Positions 1 to 12,808 of a stretch of 64,000 nt of DNA are shown one piece after another (within the stretch, counting starts at the first letter, position 1; each line of letters starts with the position of its first letter). Under the pieces are notes generated by a model. It was not told the origin of the DNA. It worked only from the letters and a program-made list of their open reading frames with translations, and did no database searches. Where the stretch lies: the NCBI RefSeq assembly GCF_051020765.1, contig NW_027469085.1:1736001-1800000 (forward strand), given 5' to 3'. The translations under genes and the position numbers were made by a program. The DNA is from Lasioglossum baleicum. Lineage: Eukaryota; Arthropoda; Insecta; Hymenoptera; Halictidae.

Positions 1-90
1 GGGAATTAAGCTGTACATCCCAATATTCCACCAACACAGAGTGGAACCACGCGCAGGATCTCGTTCTCCAACAGAAGCAGAGATGGACCC

Positions 91-107
91 ATTCGAAGAA
101 TACGGGA
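91..107 (+). other. CENP-B-box-like motif (first of about 48 copies)
   Basis: ATTCGAAGAATACGGGA fits NTTCGNNNNANNCGGGN, the core of the mammalian CENP-B box, at all nine fixed positions; against the full human box I count 12 of 17. It lies 88 bp after the GAATTAAG mark. Same-site exact cores start at 2409, 3193, 5121, 5906, 6296, 7080, 7863, 8617, 9401, 12143, 12897, 13682, 14072, 14856, 15639, 16393, 17177, 19920, 20674, 21458, 23781, 24565, 26523, 28090, 28844, 29628, 31951, 32735, 34693, 35476, 36619, 37402, 38921, 47037, 47430, 48567, 49704, 50489, 51271, 52438, 54388, 56339, 58290, 59467, 60639, 61812 and 63368. Most other monomers read CGCG or CGCT here. Binding by any protein is inference. 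Confidence 0.6.
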
Positions 108-1960
108 TCATCCACGGAGGGTATTTCGATTTGTCGGATGACGACGTGATGAGGAAAAATTGGAATTGATTCTGCGAGGATCACCGTCTCACCGGCGAGA
201 CGTGGTCGATGCCACCGTACCAATATAAACAACTAACGTCCCCTCCCCCTCGTCGGGACGCGGTAAAATTATCGAACGTTGACCGGTCCGCGGATATAAA
301 AAGGTTCGGGAGCACTGTTGTATAGCACAAGTGAGAGCTTCTGGATTCGAAGAATTGCAAACTCTTAATATCACCATAGGTCTTGCGATCCCTGAGAATT
401 AAGCTGTGGAGCCCAATATTGCACCAACACAGAGTGGAACCACACGCAGGATCTCGTTCTGCAACCGCAGCAGAGATGGACCCGTTCGAAGAATACGCGA
501 CCATCCACAAAGGGTATTTCGATTTGTCGGAGAACGACGTGATGAAGAAAAATTGGAATTTATTCTGCGAGGCTCTCCGTCTCACTGGTGAGACAGGGCC
601 AAAGCCTCCGAAAAAATATATACAATTATCGTCCCCCTCCTCAACGGGACGCGGTAAAATTATCAAACGTTGAACGGCCCGCGGCTATAATAAGGTTGGT
701 TCGCACTGCTGTAAAGCACAAGTGAAAGCTTTTGGATTCGAAGAATTGCAAGCCCTTATTATCACCACTGGTCTAGCGAAACGTGGGAATTAAGCTGTAC
801 AACCCAATATTCCACCAACACAGAGTGGAACCACGCCCAGGATCTCGTTCTCCAACAGAAGCAGAGATGGACCCGTTCGAAGAATACGCGACCATCCACA
901 AAGGGTATTTCGATTTGTCGGAGAACGACGTGATAAAGAAAAATTGGAATTTATTCTGCGAGGCTCTCCGTCTCACTTTTGAGACAGGGCCGAAGCCTCC
1001 GAAAAAATATAAACAATTATCGACCCCTCCTCAACGGGACGCGGTAAAATTATCAAACGTTGAACGGCCCGCGGCTATAATAAGGTTGGTGCGCACTGCT
1101 GTAAAGCACAAGTGAAAGCTTTTGGATTCGAAGAATTGCAAGCCCTTATTATCACCACTGGTCTAGCGAAACGTGGGAATTAAGCTGTACAACCCAATAT
1201 TCCGCCAACACAGAGTGGAACCACGCCCAGGATCTCGTTCTCCAACAGAAGCAGAGATGGACCCGTTCGAAGAATACGCGACCATCCACAAAGGGTATTT
1301 CGATTTGTCGGAGAACGACGTGATAAAGAAAAATTGGAATTTATTCTGCGAGGCTCTCCGTCTCACTTTTGAGACAGGGCCGAAGCCTCCGAAAAAATAT
1401 AAACAATTATCGACCCCTCCTCAACGGGACGCGGTAAAATTATCAAACGTTGAACGGCCCGCGGCTATAATAAGGTTGGTGCGCACTGCTGTAAAGCACA
1501 AGTGAAAGCTTTTGGATTCGAAGAATTGCAAGCCCTTATTATCACCACTGGTCTAGCGAAACGTGGGAATTAAGCTGTACAACCCAATATTCCGCCAACA
1601 CAGAGTGGAACCACGCGCAGGATCGCGTTCACCAACCGAAGCAGAGATGGACATGTTCGAAGAATACGCGACCATCCACGAAGGGTATTTCGATTTGTCG
1701 GAGGACGACGTGATGAGGAAAAATTGGAATTGATTCTGCGAGGATCGCCGTCTCTCCGGCGAGACGTGGCCGATGCCACCGTACCAATATAAACAACTAA
1801 CGTCCCCTCCCCCTCGTCGGGACGCGGTAAAATTATCGAACGTTGACCGGTCCGCGGATGTAAAAAGGTTCGGGAGCACTGCTGTAAAGCACAAGTGAAA
1901 GCTTTTGGATTCGAAGAATTGGGAAGCTCGTATTTCCAGCACAGGTATAGCGAAACCTGA

Positions 1961-2320
1961 GAATTAAGATGTGCAGCCCAATATTGCACCAACACAGAGT
2001 GGAACCACACGCAGGATCTCGTTCTCCAACCGAAGCAGAGATGGACGCGTTCGAAAAATACGCGACCATCCGCAAGGGTATTTCGATTCGTTGGAGAACG
2101 ACGTGATAAAGAAAAATTGGAATTTATTCTGCGAGGCTCTCCATCTCACTGGTGAGACAGGGCCGAAGCCTCCGAAAAAATATAAACAATTATCGTCCCC
2201 CTCCTCAACGGGACGCGGCTATAATAAGGTTGGTGCGCACTGCTGTAAAGCACAAGTGAAAGCTTTTGGATTCGAAGAATTGCAAGCCCTTATTACCACC
2301 ACTGGTCTAGCGAAACGTGG
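1961..2320 (+). repeat. 360-bp satellite monomer class (30-bp deletion)
   Basis: Representative of the 360/361-bp class, also at 4673, 8169, 12449, 15945, 20226, 23333, 28396, 31503, 36170, 38472, 48118 and 49255. Against full-length monomers such as 6602-6991 it lacks exactly 30 bp, corresponding to 6860-6889. The lost segment is bounded by CGCGG at 6855-6859 and again at 6885-6889; one CGCGG remains (2214-2218). This is the footprint of deletion between short direct repeats. Confidence 0.9.
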
Positions 2321-3104
2321 GAATTAAGCTGTACATCCCAATATTCCACCAACACAGAGTGGAACCACGCGCAGGATCTCGTTCTCCAACAGAAGCAGAG
2401 ATGGACCCGTTCGAAGAATACGGGATCATCCACGAAGGGTATTTCGATTTGTCGGAGGACGACGTGATGAGGAAAAATTGGAATTGATTCTGCGAGGATC
2501 ACGGTCTCACCGGCGAGACGTGGCCGATGCCACCGTACCAATATAAACAACTAACGTCCCCTCCCCCTCGTCGGGACGCGGGAAAATTATCGAACGTTGG
2601 CCGGTCCGCGGATGTAAAAAAGTTCGGGAGCACTGCTGTAAAGCACAAGTGAGAGCTTCTGGTTTCGAAGAATTGCAAGCTCTTAATATCACCATAGGTC
2701 TTGCGATCCCTGAGAATTAAGCTGTGGAGACCAATATTGCACCAACACAGAGTGGAACCACACGCAGGATCTCGTTCTGCAACCGTAGCAGAGATGGACC
2801 CGTTCGAAGCATACGCGACCATCCACAAAGGGTCATTTCGATTCGTCGGAGAACGACGTGATAAAGAAAAATTGGAATTTATTCTGCGAGGCTCTCCGTC
2901 TCACTGGTGACACAGGGCCGAAGCCTCCGAAAAATATAAACAATTATCGTCCCCCTCCTCAACGGGACGCGGTAAAATTATCAAACGTTGAACGGTCCGC
3001 GGCTATAATAAGGTTGGTGCGCACTGCTGTAAAGCACAAGTGAAAGCTTTTGGATTCGATGAATTGCAAGCCCTTATTACCACCACTGGTCTAGCGAAAC
3101 GTGG

Positions 3105-5032
3105 GAATTAAGCTGTACATCCCAATATTCCACCAACACAGAGTGGAACCACGCGCAGGATCTCGTTCTCCAACAGAAGCAGAGATGGACCCGTTCGAAG
3201 AATACGGGATCATCCACGAAGTTTATTTCGATTTGTCGGATGACGACGTGATGAGGAAAAATTGGAATTGATTCTGCGAGGATCACCGTCTCACCGGCGA
3301 GACGTGGCCGATGCCACCGTACCAATATAAACAACTAACGTCCCCTCCCCCTCGTCGGGACGCGGTAAAATTATCGAACGTTGACCGGTCCGCGGATATA
3401 AAAAGTTTCGGGAGCACTGCTGTATAGCACAAGTGAGAGCTTCTGGATTCGAAGAATTGCAAACTCTTAATATCACCATAGGTCTTGCGATCCCTGAGAA
3501 TTAAGCTGTGGAGCCCAATATTGCACCAACACAGAGTGGAACCACACGCAGGATCTCGTTCTGCAACCGCAGCAGAGATGGACCCGTTCGAAGAATACGC
3601 GACCATCCACAAAGGGTATTTCGATTTGTCGGAGAACGACGTGATGAAGAAAAATTGGAATTTATTCTGCGAGGCTCTCCGTCTCACTGGTGAGACAGGG
3701 CCAAAGCCTCCGAAAAAATATATACAATTATCGTCCCCCTCCTCAACGGGACGCGGTAAAATTATCAAACGTTGAACGGCCCGCGGCTATAATAAGGTTG
3801 GTTCGCACTGCTGTAAAGCACAAGTGAAAGCTTTTGGATTCGAAGAATTGCAAGCCCTTATTATCACCACTGGTCTAGCGAAACGTGGGAATTAAGCTGT
3901 ACAACCCAATATTCCACCAACACAGAGTGGAACCACGCCCAGGATCTCGTTCTCCAACAGAAGCAGAGATGGACCCGTTCGAAGAATACGCGACCATCCA
4001 CAAAGGGTATTTCGATTTGTCGGAGAACGACGTGATAAAGAAAAATTGGAATTTATTCTGCGAGGCTCTCCGTCTCACTTTTGAGACAGGGCCGAAGCCT
4101 CCGAAAAAATATAAACAATTATCGACCCCTCCTCAACGGGACGCGGTAAAATTATCAAACGTTGAACGGCCCGCGGCTATAATAAGGTTGGTGCGCACTG
4201 CTGTAAAGCACAAGTGAAAGCTTTTGGATTCGAAGAATTGCAAGCCCTTATTATCACCACTGGTCTAGCGAAACGTGGGAATTAAGCTGTACAACCCAAT
4301 ATTCCGCCAACACAGAGTGGAACCACGCGCAGGATCGCGTTCACCAACCGAAGCAGAGATGGACATGTTCGAAGAATACGCGACCATCCACGAAGGGTAT
4401 TTCGATTTGTCGGAGGACGACGTGATGAGGAAAAATTGGAATTGATTCTGCGAGGATCGCCGTCTCTCCGGCGAGACGTGGCCGATGCCACCGTACCAAT
4501 ATAAACAACTAACGTCCCCTCCCCCTCGTCGGGACGCGGTAAAATTATCGAACGTTGACCGGTCCGCGGATGTAAAAAGGTTCGGGAGCACTGCTGTAAA
4601 GCACAAGTGAAAGCTTTTGGATTCGAAGAATTGGGAAGCTCGTATTTCCAGCACAGGTATAGCGAAACCTGAGAATTAAGATGTGCAGCCCAATATTGCA
4701 CCAACACAGAGTGGAACCACACGCAGGATCTCGTTCTCCAACCGAAGCAGAGATGGACGCGTTCGAAAAATACGCGACCATCCGCAAGGGTATTTCGATT
4801 CGTTGGAGAACGACGTGATAAAGAAAAATTGGAATTTATTCTGCTAGGCTCTCCATCTCACTGGTGAGACAGGGCCGAAGCCTCCGAAAAAATATAAACA
4901 ATTATCGTCCCCCTCCTCAACGGGACGCGGCTATAATAAGGTTGGTGCGCACTGCTGTAAAGCACAAGTGAAAGCTTTTGGATTCGAAGAATTGCAAGCC
5001 CTTATTACCACCACTGGTCTAGCGAAACGTGG
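3105..5032 (+). repeat. HOR unit, shortened second copy
   Basis: Five monomers (3105, 3498, 3889, 4279, 4673) repeat the order of the first unit without the monomer corresponding to 1177. Similarity continues into the monomer at 5033, which is also the first monomer of the 20-mer unit. The 360-bp monomer at 4673 carries a private substitution (CTGCTAGGC for CTGCGAGGC). Confidence 0.8.
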
Positions 5033-5363
5033 GAATTAAGCTGTACATCCCAATATTCCACCAACACAGAGTGGAACCACGCGCAGGATCTCGTTCTCCA
5101 ACAGAAGCAGAGATGGACCCGTTCGAAGAATACGGGATCATCCACGAAGGGTATTTCGATTTGTCGGAGGACGACGTGATGAGGAAAAATTGGAATTGAT
5201 TCTGCGAGGATCACCGTCTCACCGGCGAGACGTGGCCGATGCCACCGTACCAATATAAACAACTAACGTCCCCTCCCCCTCGTCGGGACGCGGTAAAATT
5301 ATCGAACGTTGACCGGTCCGCGGATATAAAAAGGTTCGGGAGCACTGCTGTAAAGCACAAGTG

Positions 5364-5395
5364 AGAGCTTCTGGATTCGAAGAATTGCAAGCTCT
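5364..5395 (+). other. Concentric dyad (hairpin-capable) in the satellite monomer
   Basis: Outer arms AGAGCTT (5364-5370) and AAGCTCT (5389-5395) enclose inner arms ATTC (5375-5378) and GAAT (5382-5385), centred on the same point. The 382-bp class has a tighter version, for example ATTCG-A-CGAAT at 51908-51918 inside AGCTT/AAGCT at 51899-51926. Other monomers keep GCTT/AAGC around ATTC/GAAT. The position is constant, about offset 330-365. Confidence 0.55.
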
Positions 5396-8300
5396 TAATA
5401 TCACCATAGGTCTTGCGATCCCTGAGAATTAAGCTGTGGAGCCCAATATTCCGCTAACACAGAGTGGAACCACGCGCAGGATCTCGTTCTGCAACCGCAG
5501 CAGAGATGGACCCGTTCGAAGCATACGCGACCATCCACAAAGGGTCATTTCGATTCGTCGGAGAACGACGTGATAAAGAAAAATTGGAATTTATTCTGCG
5601 AGGCTCTCCGTCTCACTGGTGAGACAGGGCCGAAGCCTCCGAAAAAATATATACAATTATCGTCCCCCTCCTCAACGGGACGCGGTAAAATTATCAAACG
5701 TTGAACGGCCCGCGGCGATAATAAGGTTGGTTCGCACTGCTGTAAAGCACAAGTGAAAGCTTTTGGATTCGAAGAATTGCAAGCCCTTATTATCACCACT
5801 GGTCTAGCGAAACGTGGGAATTAAGCTGTACAACCCAATATTCCGCCAACACAGAGTGGAACCACGCGCAGGATCGCGTTCACCAACCGAAGCAGAGATG
5901 GACATGTTCGAAGAATACGGGACCATCCACAAAGGGTATTTCGATTTGTCGGAGAACGACGTGATAAAGAAAAATTGGAATTTATTCTGCGAGGCTCTCC
6001 GTCTCACTGGTGAGACAGGGCCGAAGCCTCCGAAAAAATATAAACAATTATCGACCCCTCCTCAATGGGACGCGGTAAAATTATCAAACGTTGAACGGCC
6101 CGCGGCTATAATAAGGTTGGTGCGCACTGCTGTAAAGCACAAGTGAAAGCTTTTGGATTCGAAGAATTGCAAGCCCTTATTATCACCACTGGTCTAGCGA
6201 AACTTGGGAATTAAGCTGTACAACCCAATATTCCGCCAACACAGAGTGGAACCACGCGCAGGATCGCGTTCACCAACCGAAGCACAGATGGACATGTTCG
6301 AAGAATACGGGACCATCCACAAAGGGTATTTCGATTTGTCGGAGGACGACGTGATGAAGAAAAATTGGACTTGATTCTGAGAGGATCACCGTCTCACCGA
6401 CGAGACGTGGCCGATGCCACCGTACCAATATAAACAACTAACGTCCCCTCCCCCTCTGCGGGACGCGGTAAAATTATCAAACGTTGGCCGGTCCGCGGAT
6501 GTAAAAAGGTACGGGAGCACTGCTGTAAAGCACAAGTGAAAGCTTTTGGATTCGAAGAATTGGGAAGCTCGTATTTCCAGCACAGGTATAGCGAAACCTG
6601 AGAATTAAGATGTGCAGCCCAATATTGCACCAACACAGAGTGGAACCACACGCAGGATCTCGTTCTCCAACCGAAGCAGAGATGGACGCGTTCGAAAAAT
6701 AAGCGACCATCCGCAAGGGTATTTCGATGCGTTGGAGAACGACGTGATAAAGAAAAATTGGAATTTATTCTGCGAGGCTCTCCATCTCACTGGTGAGACA
6801 GGGCCGAAGCCTCCGAAAAAATATAAACAATTAACGTCCCCCTCCTCAACGGGACGCGGTAAAATTATCAAACGTTGAACGGCCCGCGGCTATAATAAGG
6901 TTGGTGCGCACTGCTGTAAAGCACAAGTGAAAGCTTTTGGATTCGAAGAATTGCAAGCCCTTATTATCACCACTGGTCTAGCGAAACGTGGGAATTAAGC
7001 TGTACAACCCAATATTCCACCAACACAGAGTGGAACCACGCGCAGGATCTCGTTTTCCAACAGAAGCAGAGATGGACCCGTTCGAAGAATACGGGATCAT
7101 CCACAAAGGGTATTTCCTATTTGTCGGAGGACGACGTGATGAAGAAAAATTGGAATTTATTCTGCGAGGCTCTCCGTCTCACTGGTGAGACAGGGCCGAA
7201 GCCTCCGAAAAAATATATACAATTATCGTCCCCCTCCTCAACGGGTTCGCGGTAAAATTATCAAACGTTGAACGGCCCGCGGCTATAATAAGGTTGGTTC
7301 GCACTGCTGTAAAGCACAAGTGAAAGCTTTTGGATTCGAAGAATTGCAAGCCCTTATTATCACCACTGGTCTAGCGAAACGTGGGAATTAAGCTGTACAA
7401 CCCAATATTCCACCAACACAGAGTGGAACCACGCCCAGGATCTCGTTCTCCAACAGAAGCAGAGATGGACCCGTTCGAAGAATACGCGACCATCCACAAA
7501 GGGTATTTCGATTTGTCGGAGAACGACGTGATAAAGAAAAATTGGAATTTATTCTGCGAGGCTCTCCGTCTCACTGGTGAGACAGGGCCGAAGCCTCCGA
7601 AAAAATATAAACAATTATCGACCCCTCCTCAATGGGACGCGGTAAAATTATCAAACGTTGAACGGCCCGCGGCTATAATAAGGTTGGTGCGCACTGCTGT
7701 AAAGCACAAGTGAAAGCTTTTGGATTCGAAGAATTGCAAGCCCTTATTATCACCACTGGTCTAGCGAAACGTGGGAATTAAGCTGTACAACCCAATATTC
7801 CGCCAACACAGAGTGGAACCACGCGCAGGATCGCGTTCACCAACCGAAGCAGAGATGGACATGTTCGAAGAATACGGGACCATCCACAAAGGGTATTTCG
7901 ATTTGTCGGAGGACGACGTGATGAAGAAAAATTGGACTTGATTCTGAGAGGATCACCGTCTCACCGACGAGACGTGGCCGATGCCACCGTACCAATATAA
8001 ACAACTAACGTCCCCTCCCCCTCTGCGGGACACGGTAAAATTATCAAACGTTGGCCGGTCCGCGGATGTAAAAAGGTACGGGAGCACTGCTGTAAAGCAC
8101 AAGTGAAAGCTTTTGGATTCGAAGAATTGGGAAGCTCGTATTTCCAGCACAGGTATAGCGAAACCTGAGAATTAAGATGTGCAGCCCAATATTGCACCAA
8201 CACAGAGTGGAACCACACGCAGGATCTCGTTCTCCAACCGAAGCAGAGATGGACGCGTTCGAAAAATACGCGACCATCCGCAAGGGTATTTCGATTCGTT

Positions 8301-9705
8301 GGAGAACGACGTGATAAAGAAAAATTGGAATTTATTCTGCGAGGCTCTCCATCTCACTGGTGAGACAGGGCCGAAGCCTCCGAAAAAATATAAACAATTA
8401 TCGTCCCCCTCCTCAACGGGACGCGGCTATAATAAGGTTGGTGCGCACTGCTGTAAAGCACAAGTGAAAGCTTTTGTATTCGAAGAATTGCAAGCCCTTA
8501 TTACCACCACTGGTCTAGCGAAACGTGGGAATTAAGCTGTACATCCCAATATTCCACCACCACAGAGTGGAACCACGCGCAGGATCTCGTTCTCCAACAG
8601 AAGCAGAGATGGACCCGTTCGAAGAATACGGGATCATCCACGAAGGGTATTTCGATTTGTCGGAGGACGACGTGATGAGGAAAAATTGGAATTGATTCTG
8701 CGAGGATCACCGTCTCACCGGCGAGACGTGGCCGATGCCACCGTACCAATATAAACAACTAACGTCCCCTCCCCCTCGTCGGGACGCGGGAAAATTATCG
8801 AACGTTGGCCGGTCCGCGGATGTAAAAACGTTCGGGAGCACTGCTGTAAAGCACAAGTGAGAGCTTCTGGATTCGAAGAATTGCAAGCTCTTAATATCAC
8901 CATATGTCTTGCGATCCCTGAGAATTAAGCTGTGGAGCCCAATATTGCACCAACACAGAGTGGAACCACACGCAGGATCTCGTTCTGCAACCGTAGCAGA
9001 GATGGACCCGTTCGAAGCATACGCGACCATCCACAAAGGGTCATTTCGATTCGTCGGAGAACGACGTGATAAAGAAAAATTGGAATTTATTCTGCGAGGC
9101 TCTCCGTCTCACTGGTGACACAGGGCCGAAGCCTCCGAAAAATATAAACAATTATCGTCCCCCTCCTCAACGGGACGCGGTAAAATTATCAAACGTTGAA
9201 CGGTCCGCGGCTATAATAAGGTTGGTGCGCACTGCTGTAAAGCACAAGTGAAAGCTTTTGGATTCGAAGAATTGCAAGCCCTTATTACCACCACTGGTCT
9301 AGCGAAACGTGGGAATTAAGCTGTACATCCCAATATTCCACCAACACAGAGTGGAACCACGCGCAGGATCTCGTTCTCCAACAGAAGCAGAGATGGACCC
9401 GTTCGAAGAATACGGGATCATCCACGAAGGGTATTTCGATTTGTCGGATGACGACGTGATGAGGAAAAATTGGAATTGATTCTGCGACGATCACCGTCTC
9501 ACCGGCGAGACGTGGCCGATACCACCGTACCAATATAAACAACTAACGTCCCCTCCCCCTCGTCGGGACGCTGTAAAATTATCGAACGTTGACCGGTCCG
9601 CGGATATAAAAAGGTTCGGGAGCACTGCTGTAAAGCACAAGTGAGAGCTTCTGGATTCGAAGAATTGCAAACTCTTAATATCACCATAGGTCTTGCGATC
9701 CCTGA

Positions 9706-10099
9706 GAATTAAGCTGTGGAGCCCAATATTGCACCAACACAGAGTGGAACCACACGCAGGATCTCGTTCTGCAACCGTAGCAGAGATGGACCCGTTCGAA
9801 GCATACGCGACCATCCACAAAGGGTCATTTCGATTTGTCGGATGACGACGTGATGAGGAAAAATTGGAATTGATTCTGCGAGGATCACCGTCTCACCGGC
9901 GAGACGTGGCCGATGCCACCGTACCAATATAAACAACTAACGTCCCCTCCCCTTCGTCGGGACGCGGTAAAATTATCGAACGTTGACCGGTCCGCGGATA
10001 TAAAAAGGTTCGGGAGCACTGCTGTAAAGCACAAGTGAGAGCTTCTGGATTCGAAGAATTGCAAGCTCTTAATATCACCATAGGTCTTGCGATCCCTGA
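9706..10099 (+). repeat. Chimeric 394-bp satellite monomer
   Basis: The 5' part (GTGGAGCCC, CAACCGTAGC, GAAGCATACG, GGGTCATTTCGAT) is that of the class at 8922. From about 9830 the sequence (TTGTCGGATGACGACG, then GGAATTGATTCTGCG) is that of the class at 9313. The switch lies in TTTCGATT, shared by both. The same chimera recurs at 17482, 21763 and 29933 as part of the large HORs. Confidence 0.85.
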
Positions 10100-12808
10100 G
10101 AATTAAGCTGTGGAGCCCAATATTCCGCTAACACAGAGTGGAACCACGCGCAGGATCTCGTTCTGCAACCGCAGCAGAGATGGACCCGTTCGAAGCATAC
10201 GCGACCATCCACAAAGGGTCATTTCGATTCGTCGGAGAACGACGTGATAAAGAAAAATTGGAATTTATTCTGCGAGGCTCTCCGTCTCACTGGTGAGACA
10301 GGGCCGAAGCCTCCGAAAAAATATATACAATTATCGTCCCCCTCCTCAACGGGACGCGGTAAAATTATCAAACGTTGAACGGCCCGCGGCTATAATAAGG
10401 TTGGTTCGCACCGCTGTAAAGCACAAGTGAAAGCTTTTGGATTCGAAGAATTGCAAGCCCTTATTATCACCACTGGTCTAGCGAAACGTGGGAATTAAGC
10501 TGTACAACCCAATATTCCACCAACACAGAGTGGAACCACGCCCAGGATCTCGTTCTCCAACAGAAGCAGAGATGGACCCGTTCGAAGAATACGCGACCAT
10601 CCACAAAGGGTATTTCGATTTGTCGGAGAACGACGTGATAAAGAAAAATTGGAATTTATTCTGCGAGGCTCTCCGTCTCACTTTTGAGACAGGGCCGAAG
10701 CCTCCGAAAAAATATAAACAATTATCGACCCCTCCTCAACGGGACGCGGTAAAATTATCAAACGTTGAACGGCCCGCGGCTATAATAAGGTTGGTGCGCA
10801 CTGCTGTAAAGCACAAGTGAAAGCTTTTGGATTCGAAGAATTGCAAGCCCTTATTATCACCACTGGTCTAGCGAAACGTGGGAATTAAGCTGTACAACCC
10901 AATATTCCGCCAACACAGAGTGGAACCACGCGCAGGATCGCGTTCACCAACCGAAGCAGAGATGGACATGTTCGAAGAATACGCGACCATCCACGAAGGG
11001 TATTTCGATTTGTCGGAGGACGACGTGATGAGGAAAAATTGGAATTGATTCTGCGAGGATCACCGTCTCACCGACGAGACGTGGCCGATGCCACCGTACC
11101 AATATAAACAACTAACGTCCCCTCCCCCTCTGCGGGACGCGGTAAAATTATCAAACGTTGGCCGGTCCGCGGATGTAAAAAGGTACGGGAGCACTGCTGT
11201 AAAGCACAAGTGAAAGCTTTTGGATTCGAAGAATTGGGAAGCTCGTATTTCCAGCACAGGTATAGCGAAACCTGAGAATTAAGATGTGCAGCCCAATATT
11301 GCACCAACACAGAGTGGAACCACACGCAGGATCTCGTTCTCCAACCGAAGCAGAGATGGACGCGTTCGAAAAATACGCGACCATCCGCAAGGGTATTTCG
11401 ATGCGTTGGAGAACGACGTGATAAAGAAAAATTGGAATTTATTCTGCGAGGCTCTCCATCTCACTGGTGAGACAGGGCCGAAGCCTCCGAAAAAATATAA
11501 ACAATTAACGTCCCCCTCCTCAACGGGACGCGGTAAAATTATCAAACGTTGAACGGCCCGCGGCTATAATAAGGTTGGTGCGCACTGCTGTAAAGCACAA
11601 GTGAAAGCTTTTGGATTCGAAGAATTGCAAGCCCTTATTATCGCCACTGGTCTAGCGAAACGTGGGAATTAAGCTGTACAACACAATATTCCACCAACAC
11701 AGAGTGGAACCACGCCCAGGATCTCGTTCTCCAACAGAAGCAGAGATGGACCCGTTCGAAGAATACGCGACCATCCACAAAGGGTATTTCGATTTGTCGA
11801 AGAACGACGTGATAAAGAAAAATTGGAATTTATTCTGCGAGGCTCTCCGTCTCACTGGTGAGACAGGGCCGAAGCCTCCGAAAAATATAAACAATTATCG
11901 ACCCCTCCTCAATGGGACGCGGTAAAATTATCAAACGTTGAACGGCCCGCGGCTATAATAAGGTTGGTGCGCACTGCTGTAAAGCACAAGTGAAAGCTTT
12001 TGGATTCGAAGAATTGCAAGCCCTTATTATCACCACTGGTCTAGCGAAACGTGGGAATTAAGCTGTACAACCCAATATTCCGCCAACACAGAGTGGAACC
12101 ACGCGCAGGATCGCGTTCACCAACCGAAGCAGAGATGGACATGTTCGAAGAATACGGGACCATCCACAAAGGGTATTTCGATTTGTCGGAGGACGACGTG
12201 ATGAAGAAAAATTGGACTTGATTCTGAGAGGATCACCGTCTCACCGACGAGACGTGGCCGATGCCACCGTACCAATATAAACAACTAACGTCCCCTCCCC
12301 CTCTGCGGGACGCGGTAAAATTATCAAACGTTGGCCGGTCCGCGGATGTAAAAAGGTACGGGAGCACTGCTGTAAAGCACAAGTGAAAGCTTTTGGATTC
12401 GAAGAATTGGGAAGCTCGTATTTCCAGCACAGGTATAGCGAAACCTGAGAATTAAGATGTGCAGCCCAATATTGCACCAACACAGAGTGGAACCACACGC
12501 AGGATCTCGTTCTCCAACCGAAGCAGAGATGGACGCGTTCGAAAAATACGCGACCATCCGCAAGGGTATTTCGATTCGTTGGAGAACGACGTGATAAAGA
12601 AAAATTGGAATTTATTCTGCGAGGCTCTCCATCTCACTGGTGAGACAGGGCCGAAGCCTCCGAAAAAATATAAACAATTATCGTCCCCCTCCTCAACGGG
12701 ACGCGGCTATAATAAGGTTGGTGCGCACTGCTGTAAAGCACAAGTGAAAGCTTTTGGATTCGAAGAATTGCAAGCCCTTATTACCACCACTGGTCTAGCG
12801 AAACGTGG

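Larger units (their letters stand above)
3..3104 (+). repeat. HOR unit of 8 monomers (3102 bp), copy 1
   Basis: Monomers start at 3, 396, 787, 1177, 1567, 1961, 2321 and 2714. The first three match those at 3105, 3498 and 3889 at a spacing of 3102 bp. The monomers at 1567, 1961 and 2321 match 4279, 4673 and 5033 at 2712 bp, because the monomer at 1177, itself a near copy of its left neighbour at 787, has no partner downstream. One monomer was therefore gained here or lost there. Confidence 0.85.
5033..12808 (+). repeat. 20-monomer HOR, copy 1 (7776 bp)
   Basis: Twenty monomers with lengths 393, 392, 390, 394, 390, 393, 390, 394, 360, 393, 391, 393, 394, 392, 390, 394, 390, 389, 394 and 360. 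The same series follows at 12809, with 390 in place of the 389. Private differences include AATAAGCGACC near 6700, CATATGTCTT near 8903, GACGCTGTAAA near 9570 and one A fewer in the run near 11880. Eight of the twenty monomers carry the CENP-B-box-like core. Confidence 0.93.

Noticed and set aside
50..110. Pol III A/B boxes, that is, a SINE or tRNA-derived origin for the satellite
   Set aside because: TAGCAGAGA and GTTCGAAGA only approach the A and B box consensus; the final B-box C is missing and the spacing is too short.
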